Below are positions 9,135-17,620 of a DNA stretch of 64,000 nt, piece by piece. Location: positions 4,860,001 to 4,924,000 of the forward strand of contig NZ_CP042467.1 of the NCBI RefSeq assembly GCF_007993755.1. The letters are read 5' to 3'. The DNA comes from Microvenator marinus (GTDB taxonomy: Bacteria; Myxococcota_A; Bradymonadia; Bradymonadales; Bradymonadaceae). Below the pieces are notes generated by a model. That model was not told the origin of the DNA. It did not search any database and saw only the letters and a program-made list of their open reading frames with translations. Position 1 is the first letter of the stretch. Every line of letters begins with the position of its first letter. The translations under genes were made by a program, and so were the position numbers.

Positions 9135-10888
9135 GACGATTTTTACCCTTCCTACTGGCGCTAGGCTGCGCGTCTAGTCCAGATGTCGAAGAGAAGAAGG
9201 TCTCAGAGAAGATCTCGGACGAAGACCGCGACGCGATTTTGGATGCACCGGTAAAGATTGAGCGATCGAAGGTCGCGGCAGCGAATCTCGCGCGATTGGA
9301 ACTCCCCGACACGCCGAACACGCCGGCGAGAGAAATCGACGGTGTGCTCGAAGATTGGGACCGAAAGCTCTTTAGAATCTTTGATAAGAAGTCGAGCGTG
9401 GAGTCTGGGGAGAGGTTCTGGAGAGGCCCGCGAGATCTGGCGATGCGCATCGCAGCGGATTCGGACCAGGGCTACCTCTACCTCGCCGTGGACGTCAAAG
9501 ACGACGAGGTCATTGCCGGGGATAGCGAGACGGTGGTCGACGCGATCGTGGTTACGATTCGCGACCCGAGCCTCGACAGATTTGTTCGCGCAGTGCCGCA
9601 AAGCGCGAAGATCCAGGACATGGTCAAGGCCGAGACCAAACTGATCTTTTTCCCTGATGGCCGCTACGGGCGTTATGATTCTTCGGATCCTCTACCGGAT
9701 AATATGGGAGTGATTTCCATCCAGGAGAACGACGAAGGCTGGCGCCTTGAGCTCGCCCTTCAGATTGAGGCGTTTGAGCAGGTCAGCAGCATCCCGCTTG
9801 AGACGGTCGCCTTCAGGGTGGACCTTTTGGACGGTGATGAGGCGGATAGGCTGGGCACTCAGACGGTATTTTCCATGCTTCCGGACCGCGGCAACGACGA
9901 GCCGAGGATGGCGCTCTTCAATACCGCCGGGCTACTTCCGCATTTTGAGGTCAACGAGGCGCCACCGCGCAAAAACGCGATTGGCACCTGGGTTGCGGAG
10001 GAGCAGACCTGGAATTTCACAGCGTTTGAGCGCGTGCCTGAGATTTGGGTGACCATTGATGATCGGAAGGCTTTCGAGGAGGCCGTGAGGGAGTCTGAGT
10101 CGGTCAACGATCTTTGTCAGGTGGCTCGAAAGGACGTGCAGCTGGTGGAGACCTATGCTTCGAGAGGCGGTGGGTTTCGTGCGGGCTTGTTGGTGTGTGG
10201 AGATCGCGAGGTCCGCGGCTCGTGCCCCAAGAATTCCAAGACGGATGTTTTCTGGCTCATGCTCAAGCAGAACGGCGGGTCCTGGCTTGTGGAGAAGGCT
10301 ATCAAGGTCTTCCCGGAGTCGTTGAACCAGTGTGCAACTCAGGCGGTTGAGGACGAAGAATTCTATTTTGGTTTCTCGATGTTCCCGCTCGATATGATCG
10401 ACCACTACACGTGGGCTGTCGGCTGGGAGAAGGCCCAGAAGGCCCACCAATACGATTACGCCGCAGAAGGTTTGACCATTATCCAGACGGAGCTTTCGAA
10501 TCCCGTGATTGGAAGTGTGTTGTCCGATGAGAAGCGCTCGGAGCGAAACGAGCGCGTCAAGACTGTCTCGAAGGTCTATCTCTCCTATGTGGATGATGAC
10601 GGACATTGGGATCTTTGCTCGGTTGAAGATGCCTTGGAGCAAGGTTGCGCCGGGGTGGATCAGGGCTGCAAGACCTACGAGCATGGCAAGCAAATTCTGA
10701 CGACCACACAGCTCTACAACCCCAAGACGCGGCGGTTTGAGCGCTACGAGCTCTCCAAGCATCCTGGCTGCAATGCCGACTTCGACTTCTCCGAGCGCGA
10801 GGGGTTCCTCTTGATGCAATCTCCAGGGCGAATTGGCTTCTTGCCTTCACCGTCTATGGAAGAGGGCGAGAGCCTGCAGCTCTTCTGA
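9131..10888 (+). CDS. Lipoprotein with a CBM9/DOMON-like N-terminal domain
   Basis: The protein has 585 residues and begins with a lipoprotein signal whose lipobox ends at Cys13 (LLALGC). Residues of about 70-240 have the pattern of carbohydrate-binding module 9-like beta-sandwiches: EIDGVLEDWD, then LAMRIAADSDQGYLYLAVDVKDDEV, then a long second half with WRLELALQIEAFE. The remaining 300 or so residues contain several paired cysteines and are not recognised. It probably sits in the outer membrane or on the cell surface and binds a ligand. The start codon overlaps the mutS stop (ATGA), implying coupling, though a functional link to mismatch repair is doubtful. Confidence 0.85.
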   Translation: MRRFLPFLLALGCASSPDVEEKKVSEKISDEDRDAILDAPVKIERSKVAAANLARLELPDTPNTPAREIDGVLEDWDRKLFRIFDKKSSVESGERFWRGPRDLAMRIAADSDQGYLYLAVDVKDDEVIAGDSETVVDAIVVTIRDPSLDRFVRAVPQSAKIQDMVKAETKLIFFPDGRYGRYDSSDPLPDNMGVISIQENDEGWRLELALQIEAFEQVSSIPLETVAFRVDLLDGDEADRLGTQTVFSMLPDRGNDEPRMALFNTAGLLPHFEVNEAPPRKNAIGTWVAEEQTWNFTAFERVPEIWVTIDDRKAFEEAVRESESVNDLCQVARKDVQLVETYASRGGGFRAGLLVCGDREVRGSCPKNSKTDVFWLMLKQNGGSWLVEKAIKVFPESLNQCATQAVEDEEFYFGFSMFPLDMIDHYTWAVGWEKAQKAHQYDYAAEGLTIIQTELSNPVIGSVLSDEKRSERNERVKTVSKVYLSYVDDDGHWDLCSVEDALEQGCAGVDQGCKTYEHGKQILTTTQLYNPKTRRFERYELSKHPGCNADFDFSEREGFLLMQSPGRIGFLPSPSMEEGESLQLF

Positions 10889-11067
10889 GTACAACGGGGC
10901 GATTTGGAGTATGTTTGCGCCAGTCGATTTGATTCGTTGGAGTGAAACTTCACCACGTAAACCGTCGATCGCCCAGTGTTTCCGCGAAATGAATATTTGG
11001 CATGGGGTGTGCAGTCTATAGGACCGACAACACGGAGTTGAACGGTTCAGCTCAGAGGAGACTGATT

Positions 11068-12540
11068 ATGAATTTTCGAATGATGATGGCACTTGGTTTG
11101 GCAACAACAGCGATTGCATGCGGTGGCGACGATGAAGGCGGCGAGAAGGTCTCACACGCAACGGCACGGCAGGCAATTAGCGCCAATACGGTAGAAGTAG
11201 CGACGAATATCAGCGCATCATTGGCTTTCCTCGAGAACTCCAACTTGGTGGCACGAGGGCTTGAGCTCGCACCCGCTGATGATTGTCCAACACCTGATGG
11301 TTCGGGCGCGGATTTCGACACTGGTGAATGCTCGTCGGAGCCAATCGAGTTTGATACCGATTTGAGTGAACAGACCGACCAGCTTACTCAAATTCTTGAG
11401 AACCAGGTTTTTGCTGACGGCAATATTGAGTCGAGCTCAGATACCTCGGTGACCTACTTGTTGCGCGGCGACGTGACCTGCGCATTTGGCGAGGAGCCAG
11501 CCGAACAGGAGTGTATCGACCAGGTTGATTCGCTTCAGCTTCGCCTCGTAGTAAGCTCGCCAGCGCCTGGTGATTACGACGTGGATGTCCAGGTCGGGCC
11601 ACAGCGCGCGAACCCAGTATCCTTTGAATTCCATCAGGATTCCCTGGCAGCTGAAGTGGACTTCGCTGGCATTAAATCAGCGCTTGCGTCGATTGATACC
11701 GAAGCTGCCGCTGAGCTCCCTGAGACCTTTGAAGGTCGGGTACGCGGAGAGATTGCTGTGGAAGGTGAGTCCAAAGTGGCTGTGACCCTAGCCGTGGTGA
11801 GCGCGATCGATATCGCGATCGAGGACGTCGCCATCAAACTGGCCGCGAGCAACCCGACCTTCCAGATCAGCGCAGACGGTGTGGCTGAAACGCTCACGGC
11901 AACGGCCGATATCGGCCAGCTCTATGTGAAAGGGCCTTTCGGCGTGACCGAAGTGTATGACGAAAACACCGGGGAATGGGTCTCCGATGAGTCAGAAGCT
12001 AAGGTCATGGAGCTCACGCTAGGAGGTGCCTCAGCCCAATCCGTTCTCTCAGGTGCTGACGACCAGATCGAGCTCACAAATCTTGGGCTTGGCGACTCGA
12101 CCACCACCGTAAAGATCGACGGACAAGAGGTATTGGCCGTCGATCTCAACGCCAACGATGGTCGTAGGTTTGGCGCGGTCCTGACCGGCTCTGACGATGC
12201 GCTTACGATTGAAGTTTCGCCCAAGTTTGAACTTCAAGCTGTGATGAACTTCGCAGGCATCGAAGACATGCCTGAGTGGATGGCAAACGACACGCTCTCC
12301 ATCGTGCTCGACGGCGCATCGGCCCCTAAGCTCGCTCTTGGTGAGCAGATTGAAGTCTTGGCTGGAACCCTGACCATGGGGCTCTTGAATGCTGGAGACT
12401 CGGTTTCGGTAGACGCTGGAATGTGTCTGACGGCGCCTGACGATGAGTTGATCATCGAAGAGCCTGGCGTTGAACCAGCACCTGAGCCAGAGCCAGCTTC
12501 GAGCCCAATCGCTGAGATGGTCGTCGAGGCATGCCTCTAA
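11068..12540 (+). CDS. Lipoprotein of unknown function
   Basis: The protein has 490 residues starting at ATG 11068, which has AGAGGAG about seven bases upstream; an upstream in-frame ATG at 11002 has no such site. The signal ends in a lipobox at Cys18 (TAIACGG) and is followed by an acidic linker. The mature part is low in Cys, and acidic, Ala-, Leu- and Val-rich, with repeated short beta-like stretches (VEGESKVAVTLAVV, MELTLGGASAQ). The C-terminus is Pro/Glu-rich (EPAPEPEPAS) and ends with a Cys. I recognise no domain. It ends three bases before the convergent nucleotidase gene, with no terminator between. Confidence 0.8.
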   Translation: MNFRMMMALGLATTAIACGGDDEGGEKVSHATARQAISANTVEVATNISASLAFLENSNLVARGLELAPADDCPTPDGSGADFDTGECSSEPIEFDTDLSEQTDQLTQILENQVFADGNIESSSDTSVTYLLRGDVTCAFGEEPAEQECIDQVDSLQLRLVVSSPAPGDYDVDVQVGPQRANPVSFEFHQDSLAAEVDFAGIKSALASIDTEAAAELPETFEGRVRGEIAVEGESKVAVTLAVVSAIDIAIEDVAIKLAASNPTFQISADGVAETLTATADIGQLYVKGPFGVTEVYDENTGEWVSDESEAKVMELTLGGASAQSVLSGADDQIELTNLGLGDSTTTVKIDGQEVLAVDLNANDGRRFGAVLTGSDDALTIEVSPKFELQAVMNFAGIEDMPEWMANDTLSIVLDGASAPKLALGEQIEVLAGTLTMGLLNAGDSVSVDAGMCLTAPDDELIIEEPGVEPAPEPEPASSPIAEMVVEACL

Positions 12541-12543
12541 GCC

Positions 12544-14214
12544 TTAAGGTTTGCGGGTAATTCGCTTCTTCGTCGGTGGTTCCACCGGCGATTTCTTCCC
12601 AAAATAACTTACAAACGCATCTAGATCGATGGGGCCGCCGAGTTGGTCGGTCCCATCGACTAGCACCGTGAATCCATCGCCACCGACGGCGATGAACGAG
12701 TTCACGGTGACGCGGTAATTTGCGGCTGGGTCGATGACCTTGCCGTTCAGCTTCATAGTCTTGGGGTCCACCTTTGAGCCGGCAGCAGCGCTTTCGGACC
12801 AGGTGTACTCAAACCCCTTAGAAACCTGGAGAAGGCGAGGGCGCGATTGATCGAGCCATTGTTGCTCGAGGAGTTGGTGGAGTTGTTTTCCGCTGAGCGT
12901 CATTGTGATGAGGCTATTCGAGAACGGCTGGATGGTATGAGCTTGTGCGAAGGTCACTTCGCCCGGCACACCGCCTTCTGGTGCGTGCAAGAGGTCAGCG
13001 CGAATTCCGCCCGGATTCATGAACGCGATTTGGGCGCCGCCGAGGTCGGTGGAGCTCGTCGCATCGAGCTGAACGTCAGCGATCAAGCGGCCAAGCGGTG
13101 ATTCCCCGTTCTCGTCCGTAGTGCGCAAGACGTCCGCCGTGACCTGACCGATTGGGCGATTCGCCATGGGCTCAACAATCGGGCGGTACTTCTCAACCAC
13201 AGCCAGAGTGGCGGCATGCTCCTCGCCCGTTCGGTCGATGATGATATTTCGCGCGGTCTTGCTCACCACGTCTTGGGTCTTGCGGTCGACCTGAAGGTCG
13301 ATTTCCGAGATGACCTGGCCGTAGGATTTTGCGCTAGTTACCAGTCGGTCATCGATTGTGCAGATATAGGGTTGATGCGTATGACCGGTCACAAACACGT
13401 CCACTTCTTTGTCCGTGTTTTTGACGATCTCCAAGATAGGCCCGGAAATTTCAGTGCAATCGTCTGGGTGGTCCGTAGCGGCGGGCCTGCCGCCTTCGTG
13501 AATCAGAACTACGATTGCCTTGACGCCGGCGGCTTTGAGCTCCTCAGTCGCCTTGTTGATGGCTTCGGCTTCGTCGCCGAAGTCCACATCTTTGATGCCG
13601 GACGGGTCCACGATGGAAGGCGTTCCTTCAAGCGTAAGGCCGATGAAGCCGACCTTAACACCCTCGAATTCCCGAATGCTGTACGCGGGAAAGATGGTTT
13701 TGCCGTCTGATTTCCAGGTGACATTGGCGGCGAGCATTTCGAATTTAGCGCCTCCATACTCGGATTCCGCAAAACAGCCGTGCGTTGGATGGCAGCCGCC
13801 TTTGGCGATACGCATCAGCTCTTCCACGCCTTCGTCGAACTCGTGGTTGCCCACGGCGTTGATATCCATGCCTGCTTCGTTAAGGGCTTCGATAGCCGGC
13901 TCGTCCTGAAATAATGCGCTGATCAGCGGGCTCGCCCCGATCATATCTCCAGCGCCCACAACAACGGTGTTGGGATGGAACTTTTTGATGTCTGAGATGC
14001 GCTGCGCCAGATAGGCTGCGCCCCCTGCCTCGATGGCCTCTCCGTCGATTTTCACTTTCCCGGAAGGGCCTTCGAGATGGCCGTGAAAGTCGTTGACGCC
14101 AATGACCTTGACGTGAACGGACTCGGATTCTTGGGCTTTGGGAAGCTCGTCCGCCACCTGAGGCGATGCTGAACAAGCGGTAAGCAGGGCTGCAAATAGC
14201 AGTGAGCGTTTCAT
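12544..14214 (-). CDS. 5'-nucleotidase / UDP-sugar hydrolase family lipoprotein (UshA-like)
   Basis: The protein has 556 residues from ATG 14214, which has AAAGGAG upstream. A lipobox ends at Cys14 (LLTAC), so the enzyme is probably anchored rather than freely periplasmic. The calcineurin-like metallophosphatase motifs are in order: GVNDFHGHL at about 39-47, GAGDMIGASP, VGNHEFDEG and TGHTHQPY. The C-terminal 5'-nucleotidase domain ends with YRVTVNSFIAVGGDGF, which stacks the base in this family. The enzyme removes phosphate from extracytoplasmic nucleotides, allowing nucleoside uptake. It lies ten bases after a PfkB sugar/nucleoside kinase gene in the same direction, which suggests a salvage pairing. 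Confidence 0.93.
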   Translation of the reverse strand: MKRSLLFAALLTACSASPQVADELPKAQESESVHVKVIGVNDFHGHLEGPSGKVKIDGEAIEAGGAAYLAQRISDIKKFHPNTVVVGAGDMIGASPLISALFQDEPAIEALNEAGMDINAVGNHEFDEGVEELMRIAKGGCHPTHGCFAESEYGGAKFEMLAANVTWKSDGKTIFPAYSIREFEGVKVGFIGLTLEGTPSIVDPSGIKDVDFGDEAEAINKATEELKAAGVKAIVVLIHEGGRPAATDHPDDCTEISGPILEIVKNTDKEVDVFVTGHTHQPYICTIDDRLVTSAKSYGQVISEIDLQVDRKTQDVVSKTARNIIIDRTGEEHAATLAVVEKYRPIVEPMANRPIGQVTADVLRTTDENGESPLGRLIADVQLDATSSTDLGGAQIAFMNPGGIRADLLHAPEGGVPGEVTFAQAHTIQPFSNSLITMTLSGKQLHQLLEQQWLDQSRPRLLQVSKGFEYTWSESAAAGSKVDPKTMKLNGKVIDPAANYRVTVNSFIAVGGDGFTVLVDGTDQLGGPIDLDAFVSYFGKKSPVEPPTKKRITRKP

Positions 14215-14224
14215 GGAGACTCCT

Positions 14225-15235
14225 TTAGGTTTCGAAACCGAGGTCATGCCAGGGGACTTCGTCGTGAGCGGGTAGTGCGCTTGTCGCGCCGAGTTGGGTG
14301 CAGACTCTGGAGCCCACCCAACAACCGAGATTGAGGATTCGTGTCCATTCGGAGTCGCCAAACTCGGGGACTCGAGCGCGAAGGCGCTCGGGTGAGAGCG
14401 GCGAATCCTTGGCCATAAAGCGGACGAGGCCGGAGACCATGCCTGCAACAAAGCCGTCGCCGGCGCCCGTGGTATCTACGACTTTGACGTCGGGCGCTTG
14501 GACGCTGAAGTAGGCATCTTGTGCGAATACCTCGGCGCCACGCTCGGCGCGGGTGGCGATGAGCGCGGAGACACCGGCAGGTCTAAGGATGGTCTCGTAA
14601 AGTGTTTTCGCGTCCGCTCCTGGTGCCAGGAATTCGATCTCATCGTCATTGAGTTTGACGATATCCGCATAGGTTAGGAGCCGGTGGATAATCGTGCGGG
14701 CGTGGTCCAAGTCTTCCCAGAGGTGTAGGCGGACGTTGGGGTCGATGATGATGAACTTTTCGAGGCGCTTTGCGTGGTTGAGGGCGCTGAACGTAGTGTG
14801 CGCGATCTCCGGCGTGATCAGGAGGTTCGAGCCGGCGATGAAAATCGAACAGGCTTCGATCGTCTCGACGCGAATATTCTCAACCTGAAAGAGCATATCG
14901 GCACTGGGGGCCCTGAAGAAGAGGAACGAGCGCTCACCCTTCTCGTCTAAGCTTACGAAGGTGATGCCTGTGCGCGCCAGATTGGTCTGGTGTACGCCGG
15001 AGGTATCTACGCCCTGGCGTTGAAGTTCCTCGATAAGGAAGTGGCCAAACTCGTCGGCGCCCACGTTGCCCATGAGTCCGACTCTTCGGCCGAGGCGCGC
15101 AATTCCGATGGCCATATTCGCTGGTGCACCGCCGGAAACGCGTCGGAACGAGTCCACGGAACGGAGTTTTCCGCTCTTGTTTGGTAGGAAGTCGACGAGG
15201 GCCTCGCCATAGCTGAGTACTTCGATTTTGCTCAT
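14225..15235 (-). CDS. PfkB-family carbohydrate (or nucleoside) kinase
   Basis: The protein has 336 residues, the usual length for fructokinase, ribokinase and adenosine-kinase relatives. The N-terminal signature GGAPAN is at 35-40 with ARLG following. The second signature DTTGAGDGF starts at Asp254, and Asp260 is the expected catalytic base. These enzymes phosphorylate a sugar or nucleoside with ATP in the cytoplasm. The substrate cannot be read from the sequence: the overall look is fructokinase-like, while the adjacent 5'-nucleotidase gene (ten bases downstream) would fit nucleoside use. The recO stop is three bases upstream, so recO, this gene and the nucleotidase form one leftward unit. 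Confidence 0.92.
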   Translation of the reverse strand: MSKIEVLSYGEALVDFLPNKSGKLRSVDSFRRVSGGAPANMAIGIARLGRRVGLMGNVGADEFGHFLIEELQRQGVDTSGVHQTNLARTGITFVSLDEKGERSFLFFRAPSADMLFQVENIRVETIEACSIFIAGSNLLITPEIAHTTFSALNHAKRLEKFIIIDPNVRLHLWEDLDHARTIIHRLLTYADIVKLNDDEIEFLAPGADAKTLYETILRPAGVSALIATRAERGAEVFAQDAYFSVQAPDVKVVDTTGAGDGFVAGMVSGLVRFMAKDSPLSPERLRARVPEFGDSEWTRILNLGCWVGSRVCTQLGATSALPAHDEVPWHDLGFET

Positions 15236-15238
15236 GCT

Positions 15239-16012
15239 CTAGTTCTCTATCAGGGATTCGAGGAGTGGGCGGCTCTTGAGTTGCGAGTCTTCTAGGAGTC
15301 GGTCGAGACTGGCGTAGATGATTCGTTTGACCTGGCTTCGTTTTGTGCCGTCCGTGAGTGCTTGGGGAGGCGGACCGTCTGGATTCCACAAATACCAGAG
15401 CGCGGCAAGTATATCTTGGTCGACGACCCCGAATCTCGGGGTATGCGGCAGGCAGTCCTGGCAGACGAGCCCTTCGCCTTCGCGGCTAAATCGGAGCTTG
15501 TCGAACTCCGAGCAATCTCTTGCGCAACGATGACACGAGTCGATGGCCGGCATCGCGCCTAGGTGAGCGAGGAGTTGGAGTTCGAAGTGTCGGACGATGA
15601 GCTGGTAGATCGCCGGGGAATCGTCCGCCTTTGAGACATGCGCAAAACTCTCGTCGAGGAGTGCCCAAATCTCGGGGCCCTCTTCGCCGTCACGTGTGGT
15701 CGCGCGGACGAGCTCGGTCATATACGAGGCGAGCGCGATCTTTTCGTACGAGGCTTCGATGCCGGGGTAGTCGGTGCAAACGCTGGCTTCAGTGAGAGAC
15801 ACCAGGTCTCGTCCGGGTTTTGCGGTATACGAGATGTTCAGCCCTCTGAGCGGCATCAGGCTTGCGCCAAACCTACGTTTGCTGGAACGAGCACTTCGGG
15901 CAAGCGCGGCCATTCTTCCACCGGTCTTGGCGTAAAACGTGACGATTAAGTCCTTTTCGCCATAGGGCACGGTGCGTAAAACAAACGCTTGAGTTTGCCG
16001 AAGGTCCGGCAT
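15239..16012 (-). CDS. recO: DNA repair protein RecO
   Basis: The protein has 257 residues, normal for RecO. The N-terminal OB-fold begins with QAFVLRTVPYGEKDLIV and contains the typical KTGGRMAALARSARSSKRRFG stretch. A zinc site is complete: Cys160, Cys163 and Cys167, then Cys184 and Cys187, as in Deinococcus-type RecO. RecO works with RecR to load RecA on SSB-coated single strands in the RecFOR pathway. It follows the DUF6918-like gene by three bases and is followed three bases later by the PfkB kinase, so it is in the middle of a tight leftward operon. Confidence 0.95.
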   Translation of the reverse strand: MPDLRQTQAFVLRTVPYGEKDLIVTFYAKTGGRMAALARSARSSKRRFGASLMPLRGLNISYTAKPGRDLVSLTEASVCTDYPGIEASYEKIALASYMTELVRATTRDGEEGPEIWALLDESFAHVSKADDSPAIYQLIVRHFELQLLAHLGAMPAIDSCHRCARDCSEFDKLRFSREGEGLVCQDCLPHTPRFGVVDQDILAALWYLWNPDGPPPQALTDGTKRSQVKRIIYASLDRLLEDSQLKSRPLLESLIEN

Positions 16013-16015
16013 GAA

Positions 16016-16474
16016 TCATGCCTCGTTTTTTGGGGCGTGCAAGTCGATCAGACGCCCGACGCCTGGCAGAGCGTCGATGACGTGCTTCTCTGCCTGACCT
16101 CTCAATTTTTGATAGGTGGACTTGATAATCTTGTTTTCTGCGCGCGCGGCTTTGGCATCGGTGATGCCGAGAAGAGCGTCGGCTGCAGTCTTTGAGTGCA
16201 AATTGATATAAGTTTCGAACTTCTTTGAGCCGTGGTCGGCGAGGAAGTTTTCATAAACAGGGGAGAGTGAATCAGCGAATTCGTCGAGGAGTTTGTCGAC
16301 CGCGATATCGATCATTCGGCCGTCTTTGAGTTTCTTGACGACGCTATAGCCACCCTTAAGCGCAACGCCTGAGAGTCCGGACTTGCTCGCAACTTCAGCG
16401 TCAATGAGCTTAACGGTATCTTTGATAACAATCTTACGGTCTACAGTATCCAATCTAGACTTTAGCTCGCTCAT
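16016..16474 (-). CDS. Small helical protein, probably DUF6918 family
   Basis: The protein has 152 residues and no signal peptide or membrane segment. The region LIDAEVASKSGLSGVALKGGY followed by a long amphipathic helical part resembles what I remember of the DUF6918 family found in actinobacteria and myxobacteria; this is recollection only. Function is unknown. A good ribosome binding site (AGAGGA) precedes the ATG, and a 13-base inverted repeat at 16500-16512 lies in the leader. The gene heads a tight run with recO, PfkB and nucleotidase genes, and the M23 peptidase lies 71 bases upstream in the same direction. Confidence 0.75.
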   Translation of the reverse strand: MSELKSRLDTVDRKIVIKDTVKLIDAEVASKSGLSGVALKGGYSVVKKLKDGRMIDIAVDKLLDEFADSLSPVYENFLADHGSKKFETYINLHSKTAADALLGITDAKAARAENKIIKSTYQKLRGQAEKHVIDALPGVGRLIDLHAPKNEA

Positions 16475-16499
16475 GCGATTCCTCTTGTTTTGGGCGTTC

Positions 16500-16512
16500 C
16501 GGGTAGTACCCG
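16500..16512. repeat. Short perfect inverted repeat in the leader of the DUF6918-like gene
   Basis: CGGGTA and TACCCG are separated by one base. The repeat lies about 26 bases before the start codon at 16474, where an operator or a small RNA hairpin could act. No T run follows in either direction, so it does not look like a terminator. Confidence 0.4.
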
Positions 16513-16545
16513 ATTCAAGGTCCTCTTGTCTACGCGGGCAGGAGC

Positions 16546-17496
16546 CTACTGGGAAACCAGATCCCCGTTGGGCTCGTCATAAGACGTGGAGCCCTGCGGC
16601 ATGCCTTTCTCCACAAGCTTCTCTCCGATTTTGTAGTTCGAGAACTTTAGAGGAAGGCTCTCGGCGAACGGAAACTCAGCGGAATTCTGTGCGTGGACGT
16701 GAAGGTGTGGCTCAAGGCTACGCCCTGAATTACCGCATTCTCCGAGCTTTTGGCCGGTCTTGACCGTATCCCCGGGGGCCACAGTGACCGATCCTTCCTT
16801 TAGGTGGGCCAGAAAGAGATGGGCATTCTCGTCAAACTTGAGGATCACGAAGTTGCCGAACGTCCCGCCCGTTGGTACCTCGCCGGGTACATTGTCGGTT
16901 TCGGAGTTTTGTACGTCGTAGACCGTAGCGTCCAGCGGCGCCAAGATAGGCTGGCCAAAACAGAAGTAGTCTTCATTCTTGGCACCATCGAGCTGGAATT
17001 TCTTTCCGTCTCTGAGCACCGTAAAATCATAGCCCCAGCGGTAGGCGGGCGTTGTGGCGTGGTAGTTTCGGTCGCGATCTTCGCCGCCCGCCATGGTCAT
17101 CCATTCACCTTCAAACGGAAGGCGGATCTCGGTGGTCGTGGACCAATCTTCGGTCGAGAGAGGAGGAGAGAAAAAGGGAATCGTGCCAAAAACGCCCATA
17201 AAGAGCAGGGCGCCAAGGGCGATGGTTCGGGGACGCTGAATGGCCGGCGGTCTAAAGATCGTGCGCAGAAGGCCAAAGAACATCATCGGAACCGTGAGAA
17301 ATCCGATGCCCGGGACCACAATCCCATGGGCCCAAACGCTTGGTGTGCCGAGCCTCAAAAAGACTAGAATCCACGCGACCAAAAAGACGGCCAGCAGAAT
17401 CATTGCGAAGATAGCCCACCACTCCCATTTATGGTTGCCAGCAGGCATGACCTGGGGCGTGTTTTCGGCGGGTGGGTTGGATTCGATTTCGGACAT
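16546..17496 (-). CDS. Membrane-anchored M23-family (LytM-type) peptidase
   Basis: The protein has 316 residues. Three membrane segments lie at about 27-48, 55-77 and 91-109, putting the C-terminal domain outside the cytoplasm. The peptidase domain has NYH at 144-146 and YRWGYDF with Asp157, then NSGRSLEPHLHVH ending at 268, the zinc-binding pattern of lysostaphin-like endopeptidases. The first His sits further from the Asp than in classical HxxxD LytM, as in a subfamily I recall with NYH...RYAYDF. It would cut peptide cross-links in peptidoglycan or act as a binding module. A likely promoter (TTGACG-17-TAAAGA) lies just upstream, divergent from the 1459-residue membrane protein gene. Confidence 0.88.
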   Translation of the reverse strand: MSEIESNPPAENTPQVMPAGNHKWEWWAIFAMILLAVFLVAWILVFLRLGTPSVWAHGIVVPGIGFLTVPMMFFGLLRTIFRPPAIQRPRTIALGALLFMGVFGTIPFFSPPLSTEDWSTTTEIRLPFEGEWMTMAGGEDRDRNYHATTPAYRWGYDFTVLRDGKKFQLDGAKNEDYFCFGQPILAPLDATVYDVQNSETDNVPGEVPTGGTFGNFVILKFDENAHLFLAHLKEGSVTVAPGDTVKTGQKLGECGNSGRSLEPHLHVHAQNSAEFPFAESLPLKFSNYKIGEKLVEKGMPQGSTSYDEPNGDLVSQ

Positions 17497-17521
17497 AGTT
17501 CGACCTCAGAAATTCTCCAAA

Positions 17522-17536
17522 GACTCTTTAGGAGTC
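17522..17536. repeat. Inverted repeat overlapping the -10 of the M23 peptidase promoter
   Basis: GACTC and GAGTC arms of five bases are separated by five bases. The repeat covers the predicted -10 hexamer on the minus strand, a common operator position. It is short and could be chance. Confidence 0.35.
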
Positions 17537-17553
17537 AGGGTTAAGCTCGTCAA
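17525..17553 (-). promoter_or_regulatory. Candidate sigma70 promoter for the M23 peptidase gene
   Basis: On the minus strand TTGACG is separated by exactly 17 bases from TAAAGA. Transcription would start near 17518, giving a leader of about 22 bases that contains GAGG at a suitable distance from ATG 17496. Confidence 0.5.
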
Positions 17554-17555
17554 CC

Positions 17556-17584
17556 TTGACAGGTTCTTTGGTGAGGGGGATCTT
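17556..17584 (+). promoter_or_regulatory. Weak candidate promoter for the 1459-residue membrane protein gene
   Basis: A perfect TTGACA is followed after 17 bases by GATCTT, a poor -10. Its -35 lies back to back with the -35 of the divergent promoter: GTCAA, two bases, TTGAC. Confidence 0.3.
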
Positions 17585-17620
17585 CTGGGCCTAACTTTGA
17601 AAAAAGCCCGTAGGTAGCTT

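Noticed and set aside
10997-11022. TTGGCA...TATAGG as a promoter for the lipoprotein at 11068
   Set aside because: The spacing of 14 bases is too short for sigma70.
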